DNA of 64,000 nt from contig CACDYK010000003.1 of NCBI GenBank assembly GCA_902556905.1, positions 1-64,000 on the forward strand. The letters run 5' to 3'. The notes under the pieces are model-generated. The model worked only from the letters and a program-made list of their open reading frames with translations, had not been told where the DNA came from and did not search any database. The DNA comes from an uncultured Pelagibacteraceae bacterium. Its GTDB lineage: Bacteria > Pseudomonadota > Alphaproteobacteria > Pelagibacterales > Pelagibacteraceae. The position numbers were made by a program, and so were the translations under genes. This document shows, piece by piece, positions 48,479-56,965 of the stretch. How positions within the stretch are numbered: position 1 is the stretch's first letter; each line of letters starts with the position of its first letter.

Positions 48479-48594
48479 GCCTGGCAATGTCCTACTCTTC
48501 CGTGTCTTAAGACAAAGTACCATTGGCGCAGAAAGGCTTGACTTCCGAGTTCGGAATGGGATCGGGTATAACCCTTTCGCAATAATCACCAGGC
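48479..48594 (-). rRNA. rrf: 5S ribosomal RNA
   Basis: About 116 bases on the minus strand. The terminal helix GCCTGG/CCAGGC closes the molecule. The conserved segments CCCGATCCCATTCCGAACTCG and GAGTAGGACATTGCC-like helices are present. No 23S or 16S gene is adjacent: upstream is a polysaccharide gene, downstream rpmJ. This isolated 5S is what I recall for SAR11 genomes. Confidence 0.97.
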
Positions 48595-48599
48595 AAGGC

Positions 48600-48628
48600 C
48601 TTATAATAAATTATAATTATGATGTCAA
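48600..48628 (-). promoter_or_regulatory. strong sigma-70 promoter of 5S rRNA
   Basis: TTGACA (48623-48628) and TATAAG (48600-48605) are exactly 17 bases apart, the best housekeeping promoter match I found in the window. It predicts a start a few bases before or at the 5S 5' end (48594). It fits an rRNA-class promoter driving 5S and probably rpmJ, the oxidase-like peptide and pnt genes. Confidence 0.82.
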
Positions 48629-48652
48629 AGATTATATTTAAGTAAAAAACAG

Positions 48653-49534
48653 TTAATTGCGTTTTTTAAACTCATCTACAAATTCTTTTAATCTATCTTT
48701 AGTGATTATATTGTGAATTTTTTTACCCCTAATAGAATTTAATACTTTTGACTTAAATCTCTCTCCAGGTCTAGACGGTACAAATTTAATTTTATCTGAA
48801 AATAATTTAGCTAATTTAATTATAGAAATTGAAGATTTATTAACTACTGCATAATGAGAATTATTTTTTTTAATCCAAACATTATAACAAGCATCAACAG
48901 TATCGGCAACATGGGTAAATCTTCTAGTTTGAGTTCCAGGCAAGACAACAGGTAATGATTTTTTTTTTAAATAATGATGTTGAAATATACCAACAACTGC
49001 TGACATATTGCTATCAGTAATTTGGTGGGGTCCATAGACATTATAAAAATATACAATTTCATTTTTTAATTTAAACCATTTCTCAAAATTTGTAATTAAA
49101 TTCATATTTGTTGATTTACTAAACGCATAAGGAGACAAATGCTTATCATTTTCATTATTGCCTAAGCTAGCTGATGTTGCTGAATAAATAATTCTAACTT
49201 TATTCTCTAAACAAAAATTTATTACCTCATAAGACCCAATAATATTAGATTTAAAACATTTTCTTTCATCCTTAAAACTTCTTGCAATCCTTGAAAATTC
49301 TCCAAAATGAAAAATTACTGAAATTTTTTTTTTATATTTGGATAAAAGATTATTAATATTACTTGTGTGACCTACGATATATTTAACTCTTTTATCTTTA
49401 ATATGATTTTTTTTCAACCCTGATGAGTAATCATCAATAGATATTAAATTTACTTTTGTTTTTTTTAATAATAATTTTATAAGGTTTGTTCCAATAAAAC
49501 CTGCACCTCCTGTAATAACAATGTATTTTTTCAT
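48653..49534 (-). CDS. NAD-dependent nucleotide-sugar epimerase/dehydratase
   Basis: A 293-residue extended SDR. The Rossmann motif is TGGAGFIGTNLI near residues 8-19. Ser/Thr-rich YSATSASLG near 117-126 and the YxxxK pair in SPYAFSKS near 133-140 are the catalytic site. VYGPHQ and RRFTHVADTVDA are typical of UDP-glucose 4-epimerase-like enzymes. Substrate unknown. It overlaps the upstream methyltransferase gene by 4 bases and ends about 25 bases from the 5S promoter. Confidence 0.88.
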   Translation of the reverse strand: MKKYIVITGGAGFIGTNLIKLLLKKTKVNLISIDDYSSGLKKNHIKDKRVKYIVGHTSNINNLLSKYKKKISVIFHFGEFSRIARSFKDERKCFKSNIIGSYEVINFCLENKVRIIYSATSASLGNNENDKHLSPYAFSKSTNMNLITNFEKWFKLKNEIVYFYNVYGPHQITDSNMSAVVGIFQHHYLKKKSLPVVLPGTQTRRFTHVADTVDACYNVWIKKNNSHYAVVNKSSISIIKLAKLFSDKIKFVPSRPGERFKSKVLNSIRGKKIHNIITKDRLKEFVDEFKKRN

Positions 49535-50439
49535 TTTGTGATCAAAATTCTATGGTTTCCTTCACCTATTACTATTTGTCTTTTTTTTTTAATGCTTATT
49601 TTTTTTTTCAATATTGAATTAATTTTTTTAATATAAATATTAATAATTTTAATTGCTAAATCTTTTTCTGGAATGTCTTTCTTAACATTTAAAAAAATTT
49701 TTTTTAATTTGTAAAATTCATTTAAATAAGATTTAAAATTAGACTCATGATCAAACGTCTTTTGAGTGCTCCAAAATTTAATTTCTTTTACTTTTTTTTC
49801 TTTTAACATTTTAATAATTTCTTTTTTTTGGGTAATTTTTTGTATTGGAACAAATAAATCATCTGTGAAATGTTTAATATTATTTAGAGGAAGACCCGAA
49901 ACTTTCATTGATTTTTTAATCTCATCTATTCCAATTTTTTTAGCCATTGGTCTAAGAGCTTTTATAATAGGCCACCTAAAACCCCCAGCACCATAAATTA
50001 ATAAAAAAATTTTTCCTCCTTTTTTACATACTCTTAAAACTTCATCTAAAGATTTTTCATAATCTTTAGTATGATGTATTACTCCACTAGAGATTACATA
50101 ATCAAAATAATTATTTGCAAATTTTATTTGATCGGTTGATGAGTGTTTAAAATCAATATTTTTAATACTTTTAAAATTTTTCTTATTTAGTGCAATTTGT
50201 TTTTTAGAAATATCTATTCCAATTACTTTTTTGGCGCCTAAATATGCTGAAGCTACCACATGTCTTCCCGATCCACAGCCAGCGTCTAAGACTTTTTTAT
50301 TTTTAATTATATTCATATCAAAGTTATTAGCCTTATATCTATTAAAAATTAGCTGAACACTTTGATCAAAAATTTGAGTTGTAAATTTTTTCCATAATTT
50401 ATGAAATAATTCTCCTGTAACTTTTTCTGTTGTTTGCAT
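49531..50439 (-). CDS. class I SAM-dependent methyltransferase
   Basis: A 302-residue methyltransferase. Motif I is VLDAGCGSGRHVVASAYLGA near 50-69, then IGIDISKKQI, and the post-I FDYVISSGVIHHTKDYEKSL near 113-132. KKGGKIFLLIYG is motif III. A basic C-terminal tail (about 200-300) is not recognisable. Probably modifies a glycan or its precursor, from context only. It overlaps the epimerase gene (ATGA type). Confidence 0.85.
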   Translation of the reverse strand: MQTTEKVTGELFHKLWKKFTTQIFDQSVQLIFNRYKANNFDMNIIKNKKVLDAGCGSGRHVVASAYLGAKKVIGIDISKKQIALNKKNFKSIKNIDFKHSSTDQIKFANNYFDYVISSGVIHHTKDYEKSLDEVLRVCKKGGKIFLLIYGAGGFRWPIIKALRPMAKKIGIDEIKKSMKVSGLPLNNIKHFTDDLFVPIQKITQKKEIIKMLKEKKVKEIKFWSTQKTFDHESNFKSYLNEFYKLKKIFLNVKKDIPEKDLAIKIINIYIKKINSILKKKISIKKKRQIVIGEGNHRILITK

Positions 50440-50452
50440 GATGTTTTTATAA

Positions 50453-51898
50453 TTATTTTTTAGTTAATATTGCTATTGATCCTGAGTTTTCTAGGAATAA
50501 ATATAGTTTTTCCTTATTTATATCAAATAATAAATCTCTTACTCTATCACCAATTGGAATTCTAGATTTATCAAAAACTGTGCCATCATTATTTAATACT
50601 AATCTATGAACTGATAGATCACCCTCCTCTATGTCCCATCCCATTGCTCCAAAATACATTACATCTTTTTTTAATAATTCATTATAAGGATTCTTTGCTA
50701 TTTGAGTAATGCCAAGAGCAGGTGTAAACCAAATTAATGGTTCTACATAACCATGATCAATATGAGATTTGTAAAAGGGTGCTAACTTTTTCATGTAAAC
50801 TTTTTTACTTTCATCCCAATAATCTGGTTGCACACCGTAAGAAGCTATAGGCCAACCATAATTTTCGATTTCATCAGTGTCAGCTCCATAATTTACATTT
50901 AATTCATCTCCTCCAGTAGGACCATGTTCAGTTGAATAAATTACATTTTTAACTTTATCATAAAACATTCCCTGAATATTACGATGACCCATAGACAAAA
51001 CTTTAGCAACGCCAGTTTCTGTATCAATAGACATTATTTTACCTATATAACTATCTTCAATTTGAGGAAAATTTCTTTCATTTGCTGGGCGTTTATCAGA
51101 CATATCTTCAAAGGTTTTAAATGCTCCAGTTGTAAACAAAATTTTATTATTCTTAAAATCAGCAAGATTTCCACCTGCTTGATTACTGTAAACTTTTATG
51201 CATTCACCAGTATTAAACAATTCTTTAAATTTAATGTCAGATAAATCTAATTTTGCTTTTAATACAACACTAACAAAACAATCTTTGCTTTGTTTTTTTA
51301 CTTGTGAAACATATATATTATTATCTTTTATTAAAATACTTTTGATAGTCGTAGTGTGATAATGTGTAAAGTCTTTTTCATTAATTTCTAAAAAATTTGT
51401 TTTGATTTTAGTAAACTCTATTTGTGTTTTTTTTTCAATATCTCTAGATGAGGTATACATAAGTGAACCTGTGCCGGTAATTAAATATAAAAAATCTTTA
51501 TCCATAGCAAGATAAGCTCTTGGACCCATTAAATTTAAATTTGAATTACTAAACAATTTTAAATTATAATTATGATCATTATGCGACTCTTCAAATTCTT
51601 CAAAATTTTCAGTAAAATTAAAAATAAATTTTTTATTATTTTCTAAAATATTAGTAGTTAGTTTTTCTTGGAAAGAGAGTTTATCTTCTAATCGTTTAAT
51701 TTTTTTTTTTAATATTTTTTGATTTTTAAAGACAAAAATTGTTTCTTTAATTATCTTTCTGTATTCAGCTGGAACAGCAGACCTTAGAAAAGATAATTTA
51801 TCATCAAATTTATTACCTATATTGCTTTGTATATAAAAAAATGATGCAAAAATAATACCTACAAATATTAATAAAATAAACAGAATTTTTTTTTTCAT
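50453..51898 (-). CDS. membrane-anchored glucose/sorbosone dehydrogenase-like beta-propeller protein
   Basis: A 481-residue protein. An N-terminal uncleaved-looking helix (ILFILLIFVGIIFASFFYI, residues 5-23) is followed by a short coiled coil (about 55-85) and a large propeller-like domain. STEHGPTGGDELNVNYGADTDEIENYGWP near 320-348 is the calcium/PQQ-region motif of the GSDH family (YliI/Asd). The N-terminal part of the domain is much diverged, so PQQ binding is unsure. It is expected in the periplasm. Function within a glycan locus is unknown. Confidence 0.72.
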   Translation of the reverse strand: MKKKILFILLIFVGIIFASFFYIQSNIGNKFDDKLSFLRSAVPAEYRKIIKETIFVFKNQKILKKKIKRLEDKLSFQEKLTTNILENNKKFIFNFTENFEEFEESHNDHNYNLKLFSNSNLNLMGPRAYLAMDKDFLYLITGTGSLMYTSSRDIEKKTQIEFTKIKTNFLEINEKDFTHYHTTTIKSILIKDNNIYVSQVKKQSKDCFVSVVLKAKLDLSDIKFKELFNTGECIKVYSNQAGGNLADFKNNKILFTTGAFKTFEDMSDKRPANERNFPQIEDSYIGKIMSIDTETGVAKVLSMGHRNIQGMFYDKVKNVIYSTEHGPTGGDELNVNYGADTDEIENYGWPIASYGVQPDYWDESKKVYMKKLAPFYKSHIDHGYVEPLIWFTPALGITQIAKNPYNELLKKDVMYFGAMGWDIEEGDLSVHRLVLNNDGTVFDKSRIPIGDRVRDLLFDINKEKLYLFLENSGSIAILTKK

Positions 51899-52051
51899 AC
51901 TAATTCAAACTATTACAGAAATTATTCAAATAAACTATTTTTTTTTGGAATTAAATATTTAATTACTTAAAATTCTCTCTAATAGAATAAAATTCTCGTA
52001 TAAAATTTTAAAAAAATTGTTATTTTATTTAAATTCTATAGACATTCATTT

Positions 52052-52843
52052 ATGAAAAAATTTAAAAATTTAGAAGTAGTAATTTTAGCTGGTGGACTTG
52101 GAACTAGAATCAGTGAAGAATCATACTTAAAACCTAAACCAATGATAGAAATTGGCGGCAAACCTATTCTTTGGCATATAATGAAGTATTATTCTAATTT
52201 TGGAATTAATAATTTCATCATTTGTCTAGGGTATAAAGGATATGTAATAAAAGAATTTTTTAACAATTATCTTATTCATAACTCAGATCATATAATTAAT
52301 TTAAAAACAAAAACAAAAAAAAGTTTAAACAAAGTAGACGAAAAATGGAAAATTACTTTGATAGACACTGGTAAAGAAACTATGACCGGAGGAAGACTTA
52401 AAAATGTTTCAAAGTTTATTAAGGGAGAAAATTTCTGTTTTACCTATGGAGATGGGTTGTGCAATGTAAATTTAGAAGACCAAATAAATTTTCACTATAC
52501 ACATAAAAAACTAGCAACAATTTTAGCTGTGAAACCTCCAGGAAGGTATGGATCCTTAAACATAAAGAATAATTCAAATATAGTAAATAAGTTTATTGAA
52601 AAACCACAAGGTGAAAATTCTTGGATTAACGGAGGTTTTTTTATTTTAAATAAAAAAGTTATTAGATTAATCAAAAATAATAAAACTGCATGGGAAGATG
52701 AACCGCTAAACAGTTTATCAAAGACTAATCAGCTTATGGCATTTAAACATAATGGTTTTTGGCAACCAATGGATACACTTAGAGATAAAAATAATTTGGA
52801 AAAACTTTGGAAAGATAATCCCCCCTGGAAAATTTGGAAATGA
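52052..52843 (+). CDS. rfbF: glucose-1-phosphate cytidylyltransferase
   Basis: A 263-residue nucleotidyltransferase making CDP-glucose from CTP and glucose 1-phosphate. VILAGGLGTRISEESYLKPKPM near residues 10-31 (GxGTR...KPK), GGKPILWHIMKYYSNFGINN, TYGDGLCNVN near 132 and WINGGFF near 189 are diagnostic of RfbF. It starts the plus-strand cassette rfbF-SDR-epimerase-methyltransferase-SDR and overlaps the next gene by 4 bases (ATGA). It normally feeds a CDP-glucose 4,6-dehydratase, which is not seen in this window. Confidence 0.95.
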   Translation: MKKFKNLEVVILAGGLGTRISEESYLKPKPMIEIGGKPILWHIMKYYSNFGINNFIICLGYKGYVIKEFFNNYLIHNSDHIINLKTKTKKSLNKVDEKWKITLIDTGKETMTGGRLKNVSKFIKGENFCFTYGDGLCNVNLEDQINFHYTHKKLATILAVKPPGRYGSLNIKNNSNIVNKFIEKPQGENSWINGGFFILNKKVIRLIKNNKTAWEDEPLNSLSKTNQLMAFKHNGFWQPMDTLRDKNNLEKLWKDNPPWKIWK

Positions 52844-53865
52844 AGATTTTAATAATTGGCAACATGGGTTATGTGGGTCCAGTTTTAATGGAATATTTAT
52901 CTAGCAAAAAAATAAAATATGATGGCCTAGATGTTAATTTCTTTAATAATAAAAAAGTAAAAAATTTATTAAAAAAAAAGAAAGTTCATCAAACTTATAT
53001 TGATGTAAGAGACATAAAAGAATATCAAATTAAGAAGTATAATGCCGTCGTTTATTTGGCAGCTATATCTAATGACCCAATGGGTAATGAATTTCAAAAA
53101 ACAACTTTCGATGTAAACTGGAGGATGGCAATTAAAATTGCAAAAATGTCTAAAAAAGTTGGTGTAAAGAAATTTATTTTTGCATCTAGCTGTAGCATGT
53201 ATGGAATATCAAAAAATAAATTTAAAACTGAAAAATCTAAATTAAAACCACTCACCAGCTATGCTAAATCAAAAGTTAGGTCTGAAACAGATTTAAAAAA
53301 ACTAAGTTCTAAAGACTTTAAAGTTATTAGTTTAAGATTTGCAACAGCTTGTGGTTATAGCAAAAACTTAAGGTTAGATTTGGTGCTAAATGATTTTGTA
53401 ACATCGGCTATATTGACTAAGAATATAACCATACTTAGTGACGGAAGTCCTTGGAGGCCATTAATCCATGTAAAAGATATGTCTAGAGCTATTTATTGGG
53501 GAATAAAATTTAAAATGATTAAGAACAATTTTCTGGCACTTAATGTTGGAAATACAAAAATGAATTATGTTATTGAAGATATAGCAAAAAAAGTAACTAA
53601 AATAATAAAAGGATGCAAGTACACTATTAACAAAAATGCTCCTGCTGACAAAAGATCTTATAGTGTGGATTTTACAAAATATGAAAAACTTAGTAATCAT
53701 AAAAAACCTCTTATGAATTTAAATGACTCAATAAAAGATCTCGTAATAGGAATTAAAAAAGAAAAAATTCCTAATAACTTTCGAAATAGCACCTATATTC
53801 GTCTGAACTTTATAAGAAACTTAATTAAACAAAAAAAGATAGATAAAAATTTACGTTTTATTTAA
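52840..53865 (+). CDS. NAD-dependent nucleotide-sugar epimerase/reductase (extended SDR)
   Basis: A 341-residue SDR. The Rossmann motif is IIGNMGYVGPVL near 6-17. The catalytic site is FASSCSMYGIS with YAKSK. Where 4,6-dehydratases have a TDE or SDK triad it has Ser-Cys-Ser, so it is probably an epimerase or reductase, not RfbG. I chose the ATG at 52840, which overlaps the rfbF stop; a TTG two codons earlier is possible. Second gene of the CDP-sugar cassette. Confidence 0.85.
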   Translation: MKILIIGNMGYVGPVLMEYLSSKKIKYDGLDVNFFNNKKVKNLLKKKKVHQTYIDVRDIKEYQIKKYNAVVYLAAISNDPMGNEFQKTTFDVNWRMAIKIAKMSKKVGVKKFIFASSCSMYGISKNKFKTEKSKLKPLTSYAKSKVRSETDLKKLSSKDFKVISLRFATACGYSKNLRLDLVLNDFVTSAILTKNITILSDGSPWRPLIHVKDMSRAIYWGIKFKMIKNNFLALNVGNTKMNYVIEDIAKKVTKIIKGCKYTINKNAPADKRSYSVDFTKYEKLSNHKKPLMNLNDSIKDLVIGIKKEKIPNNFRNSTYIRLNFIRNLIKQKKIDKNLRFI

Positions 53866-54399
53866 ATGAAGTTTAAAAAATTAAAATTTAAAGATGTATA
53901 TCTTATTTCAAATATTAAAATTAATGATAATAGAGGTTATTTTTCAAGAGTATATTGTGAAAAAGAATTTAAAAAAAAAAAACTAAATACAAAATGGGTT
54001 CAATTCAACAAATCATTTAATAAAAAGAAATATACTTTTAGAGGTTTGCATTTTCAAAAAAAACCTTATGAAGAGATAAAGATTGTTAAATGTACTAAAG
54101 GTGAAATTATTGATTTAATTTTAGATATTAGAAAAAATTCAAAAACTTATTTAAAACTTTTAAAAATAAATTTATCTAGTAAAAATGATTTAATGCTATA
54201 TTTACCAAAAGGAATTGCTCATGGTTTTATAACAACAAAAAATAACACAGAAGTTTCCTATATGCATTCGACTGAATATAATAAAAATTATAGTGATGGT
54301 TTGAATATATTTGACAAAAAAATTAAATATAAAATGAAAGAAAAAATTAAAGTGATTTCCAAAAAAGATAAAAAATTAAAGAATATCAATGCACTGTAG
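53866..54399 (+). CDS. dTDP-4-dehydrorhamnose 3,5-epimerase family protein
   Basis: A 177-residue RmlC-type cupin. RGYFSRVYC near 23-31, FRGLHFQKKPYEE with the catalytic His near 58-70, and YLPKGIAHGFITTKNNTEVSYM near 105-126 are the family motifs. Because it sits in the CDP-glucose cassette rather than with rfbBDA, and a second RmlC lies at 56420-56965, I infer that it epimerises a CDP-4-keto-sugar. It begins at the base after the SDR stop. Confidence 0.88.
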   Translation: MKFKKLKFKDVYLISNIKINDNRGYFSRVYCEKEFKKKKLNTKWVQFNKSFNKKKYTFRGLHFQKKPYEEIKIVKCTKGEIIDLILDIRKNSKTYLKLLKINLSSKNDLMLYLPKGIAHGFITTKNNTEVSYMHSTEYNKNYSDGLNIFDKKIKYKMKEKIKVISKKDKKLKNINAL

Positions 54400-55606
54400 A
54401 AATTGTAATAATAAATTAAAAGATATTTTTTTAGATCTTGGAAAATGTCCTCCTTCAAACTCATTAATAAGAAATAATAGTGAAAAAAAAAAAGAGAGAG
54501 CGTTTGAATTAATAACTTATATTTGTAAAAAATGTTGGTTAGTACAAACAAAAGATGTAGTGAACAAAAAAATTTTTTTTAATAATCACTACCCATATTT
54601 TTCTTCAACATCATCTTCATGGGTTGAGCATGCTGAAAAATATGTAAATAAGATTTGTAGAAAGTTAAAAATTAATAAAAAAAAATTGGTTGTTGAGATA
54701 GCATCTAATGATGGATATTTACTTCAATTTTTCAAAGAAAAAAATATTCCTTGTCTTGGAATTGAACCAAGTATGAACACATCAAGATTGGCAAAAAAAA
54801 AAGGAATTAAGTCAATTGATGAATTTTTTAGCTATAGTTTGGCAAAAAAAATTAAAAATAAAGCAGATTTAATTATAGGAAACAATGTATATGCTCATGT
54901 TCCAAATTTAAATGATTTTACAAAAGGAATAAAAACTTTACTGAAAAAAAATGGAACAATTACTCTTGAGTTTCCCCATCTTTTAAATTTAATCAGATTT
55001 TCACAATTTGATACTATTTATCATGAACATTTTTCATATTTCAGTTTATTAACAGTGAAAAATATTTTTAAGAAATATAAACTTAAAGTATTCCATGTAG
55101 AAAAATTAAATACTCATGGTGGCAGTTTGAGAGTTTATGGTTGTCATGCCAATGATGTGAGATCTGAGAAAAGTTCTGTAAAAAAAATTATTGAAGAAGA
55201 AAAACAATTTGGTTTGAATAAAATAAATACTCTAAAAAAATTTGAATTAAATGTTCTTAAAATTAAAAAACAAATTGAAAAATTTATTTCAAGTGCAAAA
55301 GAACAAGGGAAGACTGTACATGCATATGGAGCAGCCGCAAAAGGAAGTACTATTTTAAACTATTTAAAAATGACAAATAAAGATATCCACTATGTATATG
55401 ACGCAGCTAAATCAAAAATGAATAAAATGCTTCCAGGATCACATATTAAAATTTTACCTCCAAGCGAAATAAAAAAAAGAAAACCAGATTATATAATAAT
55501 ATTTCCTTGGAATATAAAATCAGAAATAATTAAAAATTTTAAATTTGTTAAAAAATGGGGAGGGAAGTTTGTAACTTTTATCCCAAAAACAAAAGTTCAA
55601 AATTGA
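54389..55606 (+). CDS. sugar C-methyltransferase (TylCIII-like, zinc-binding)
   Basis: A 405-residue three-part protein. The N-terminal zinc domain has CRNC and CKKC pairs (about 3-6 and 46-49). The SAM domain has VEIASNDGYLLQFF near 99-112 and IGIEPS-like LGIEPS. The C-terminal domain includes TIYHEHFSYFSL (proposed catalytic His pair) near 210-221 and HAYGAAAKGSTILNY near 310-324. This is the layout of NDP-4-ketohexose C-3 methyltransferases that make branched sugars. It overlaps the upstream gene by 11 bases and the next by 4. Confidence 0.88.
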   Translation: MHCRNCNNKLKDIFLDLGKCPPSNSLIRNNSEKKKERAFELITYICKKCWLVQTKDVVNKKIFFNNHYPYFSSTSSSWVEHAEKYVNKICRKLKINKKKLVVEIASNDGYLLQFFKEKNIPCLGIEPSMNTSRLAKKKGIKSIDEFFSYSLAKKIKNKADLIIGNNVYAHVPNLNDFTKGIKTLLKKNGTITLEFPHLLNLIRFSQFDTIYHEHFSYFSLLTVKNIFKKYKLKVFHVEKLNTHGGSLRVYGCHANDVRSEKSSVKKIIEEEKQFGLNKINTLKKFELNVLKIKKQIEKFISSAKEQGKTVHAYGAAAKGSTILNYLKMTNKDIHYVYDAAKSKMNKMLPGSHIKILPPSEIKKRKPDYIIIFPWNIKSEIIKNFKFVKKWGGKFVTFIPKTKVQN

Positions 55607-56433
55607 AAATTTTAATTACAGGAGCTTCCGGATTTATTGGAAAAAATTTAATTTCATTTTTATTAGATAAAAATCAAATTACTGTAATTGTAAGAGATAA
55701 GAAAAAAATTATAGATCAACCTTGGTATAAAAAAGTTGAAATAATACAAGCTGATATATTTGATAAAAATTTAAACTTATTTTATAAAAATTATGATATT
55801 TTGATTCATTTAGCGTGGAGCAAACTTGATGACTACAATCATATAGATCACGATAAAAATTTAAAAAAACATAAAAAATTTATTAAAAGTGCTGTCAAAA
55901 ATAATATCAAAAGATTAATTATTTCAGGTACCTGCCAAGAATATGGATTTAGAAGTGGAGAATTAAATGAAAGAATGAAGCCGCAACCAACTACAATTTA
56001 TTCAAAAGCTAAAAATGAACTTAGAGAATATGTTTATTTATTAAAAAAGAATAATAAGATTAGTATTCAATGGATAAGAATATTTTATTTATATGGAAAA
56101 TATCAGAACAAAAAAACTCTCTTTGGTCAACTAGATCATGCAATAAAAAATAAAAATAAAATATTTAATATGTCTTCTGGTCAACAAGTAAGAGATTATT
56201 TATCTATAAAAGAACTTTGTAAACTTATTAATGTTTTGGTTAATAACCCAAATTTAGTCGGAATAATAAATTGTTGTTCAGGAAAAAAGTTAAAATTAAT
56301 TCAAATTATTAAAAAATATCTTGGTCAGAGAAAAATATTTTTAAACAAAGGTTATTATAATATTCCTTCATATGAGCCTATGAATTTCTGGGGATCACGA
56401 AAAAAAATTGACAGAATTATTAAAAATTTTTAA
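55603..56433 (+). CDS. NAD-dependent sugar epimerase/ketoreductase (SDR)
   Basis: A 276-residue extended SDR starting at TTG 55603 (TTGA overlap with the methyltransferase stop), giving MKILITGASGFIGKNLISFL directly at the Rossmann fold. An ATG at 55555 would add 16 residues inside the preceding gene. The catalytic region is ISGTCQEYG with YSKAK. As the last gene of the cassette it probably performs the final C-4 ketoreduction of the methylated CDP-sugar. It overlaps rfbC tail-to-tail by 14 bases. Confidence 0.85.
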   Translation: MKILITGASGFIGKNLISFLLDKNQITVIVRDKKKIIDQPWYKKVEIIQADIFDKNLNLFYKNYDILIHLAWSKLDDYNHIDHDKNLKKHKKFIKSAVKNNIKRLIISGTCQEYGFRSGELNERMKPQPTTIYSKAKNELREYVYLLKKNNKISIQWIRIFYLYGKYQNKKTLFGQLDHAIKNKNKIFNMSSGQQVRDYLSIKELCKLINVLVNNPNLVGIINCCSGKKLKLIQIIKKYLGQRKIFLNKGYYNIPSYEPMNFWGSRKKIDRIIKNF

Positions 56434-56965
56434 AAGAAGTAAATAAATTTCCTTTTTTGTCTTTATCAGAAATTTTAAATTTTATATTTTTTGGCCATTT
56501 AATATTTATTGTTTTATCTGACCACAATATACAGCGTTCACTAGTTTTTTTATAATAATTATCACAAAGGTATTGAACTTCCGTATTTTTAGTTAAAGTT
56601 AAATAACCGTGTGCATAACCTTTAGGCACCCACAAAAGGTTATTTTTGTTTGAAGATAATGTGAATCCAGCCCATTTCCTGAAATTTTTTGATTTTGGAT
56701 CAATATTTACAACAACATCATAGATTTTACCTTTAAGAACTTTTATTAATTTTCCTTGAGCATATCTACCCTTTTGAAAATGTAAGCCTCTGAGAGTTGG
56801 TACTTTTGAAAATGCAAAGTTTAATTGAACAAAATTAATATTTTTATTTATAATTTTATAAAAATTTTTTTTATTATAAATTTCAGAAAAATAACCCCTT
56901 TTATCAGAAAATTTTTTTGAATTAATTAGAAAGATATCATTAAATTTTTTTTTTATAATTTTCAT
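56420..56965 (-). CDS. rfbC: dTDP-4-dehydrorhamnose 3,5-epimerase
   Basis: A 181-residue RmlC cupin. RGYFSEIYN near 23-31, LRGLHFQKGRYAQGKLIKVL near 59-78 with the catalytic His, and LWVPKGYAHGYLTLTKNTEV near 110-129 match the family. It is the last gene of the minus-strand rfbB-ligase-rfbD-rfbA-rfbC group, overlapping rfbA by 4 bases, and supplies the epimerase step of dTDP-L-rhamnose synthesis. Confidence 0.93.
   Translation of the reverse strand: MKIIKKKFNDIFLINSKKFSDKRGYFSEIYNKKNFYKIINKNINFVQLNFAFSKVPTLRGLHFQKGRYAQGKLIKVLKGKIYDVVVNIDPKSKNFRKWAGFTLSSNKNNLLWVPKGYAHGYLTLTKNTEVQYLCDNYYKKTSERCILWSDKTINIKWPKNIKFKISDKDKKGNLFTSFKNF

Noticed and set aside
48469..48582. Upstream extension of the L36 reading frame
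   Set aside because: It lies in the 5S rRNA; the L36 sequence starts at the ATG 48466-48468.
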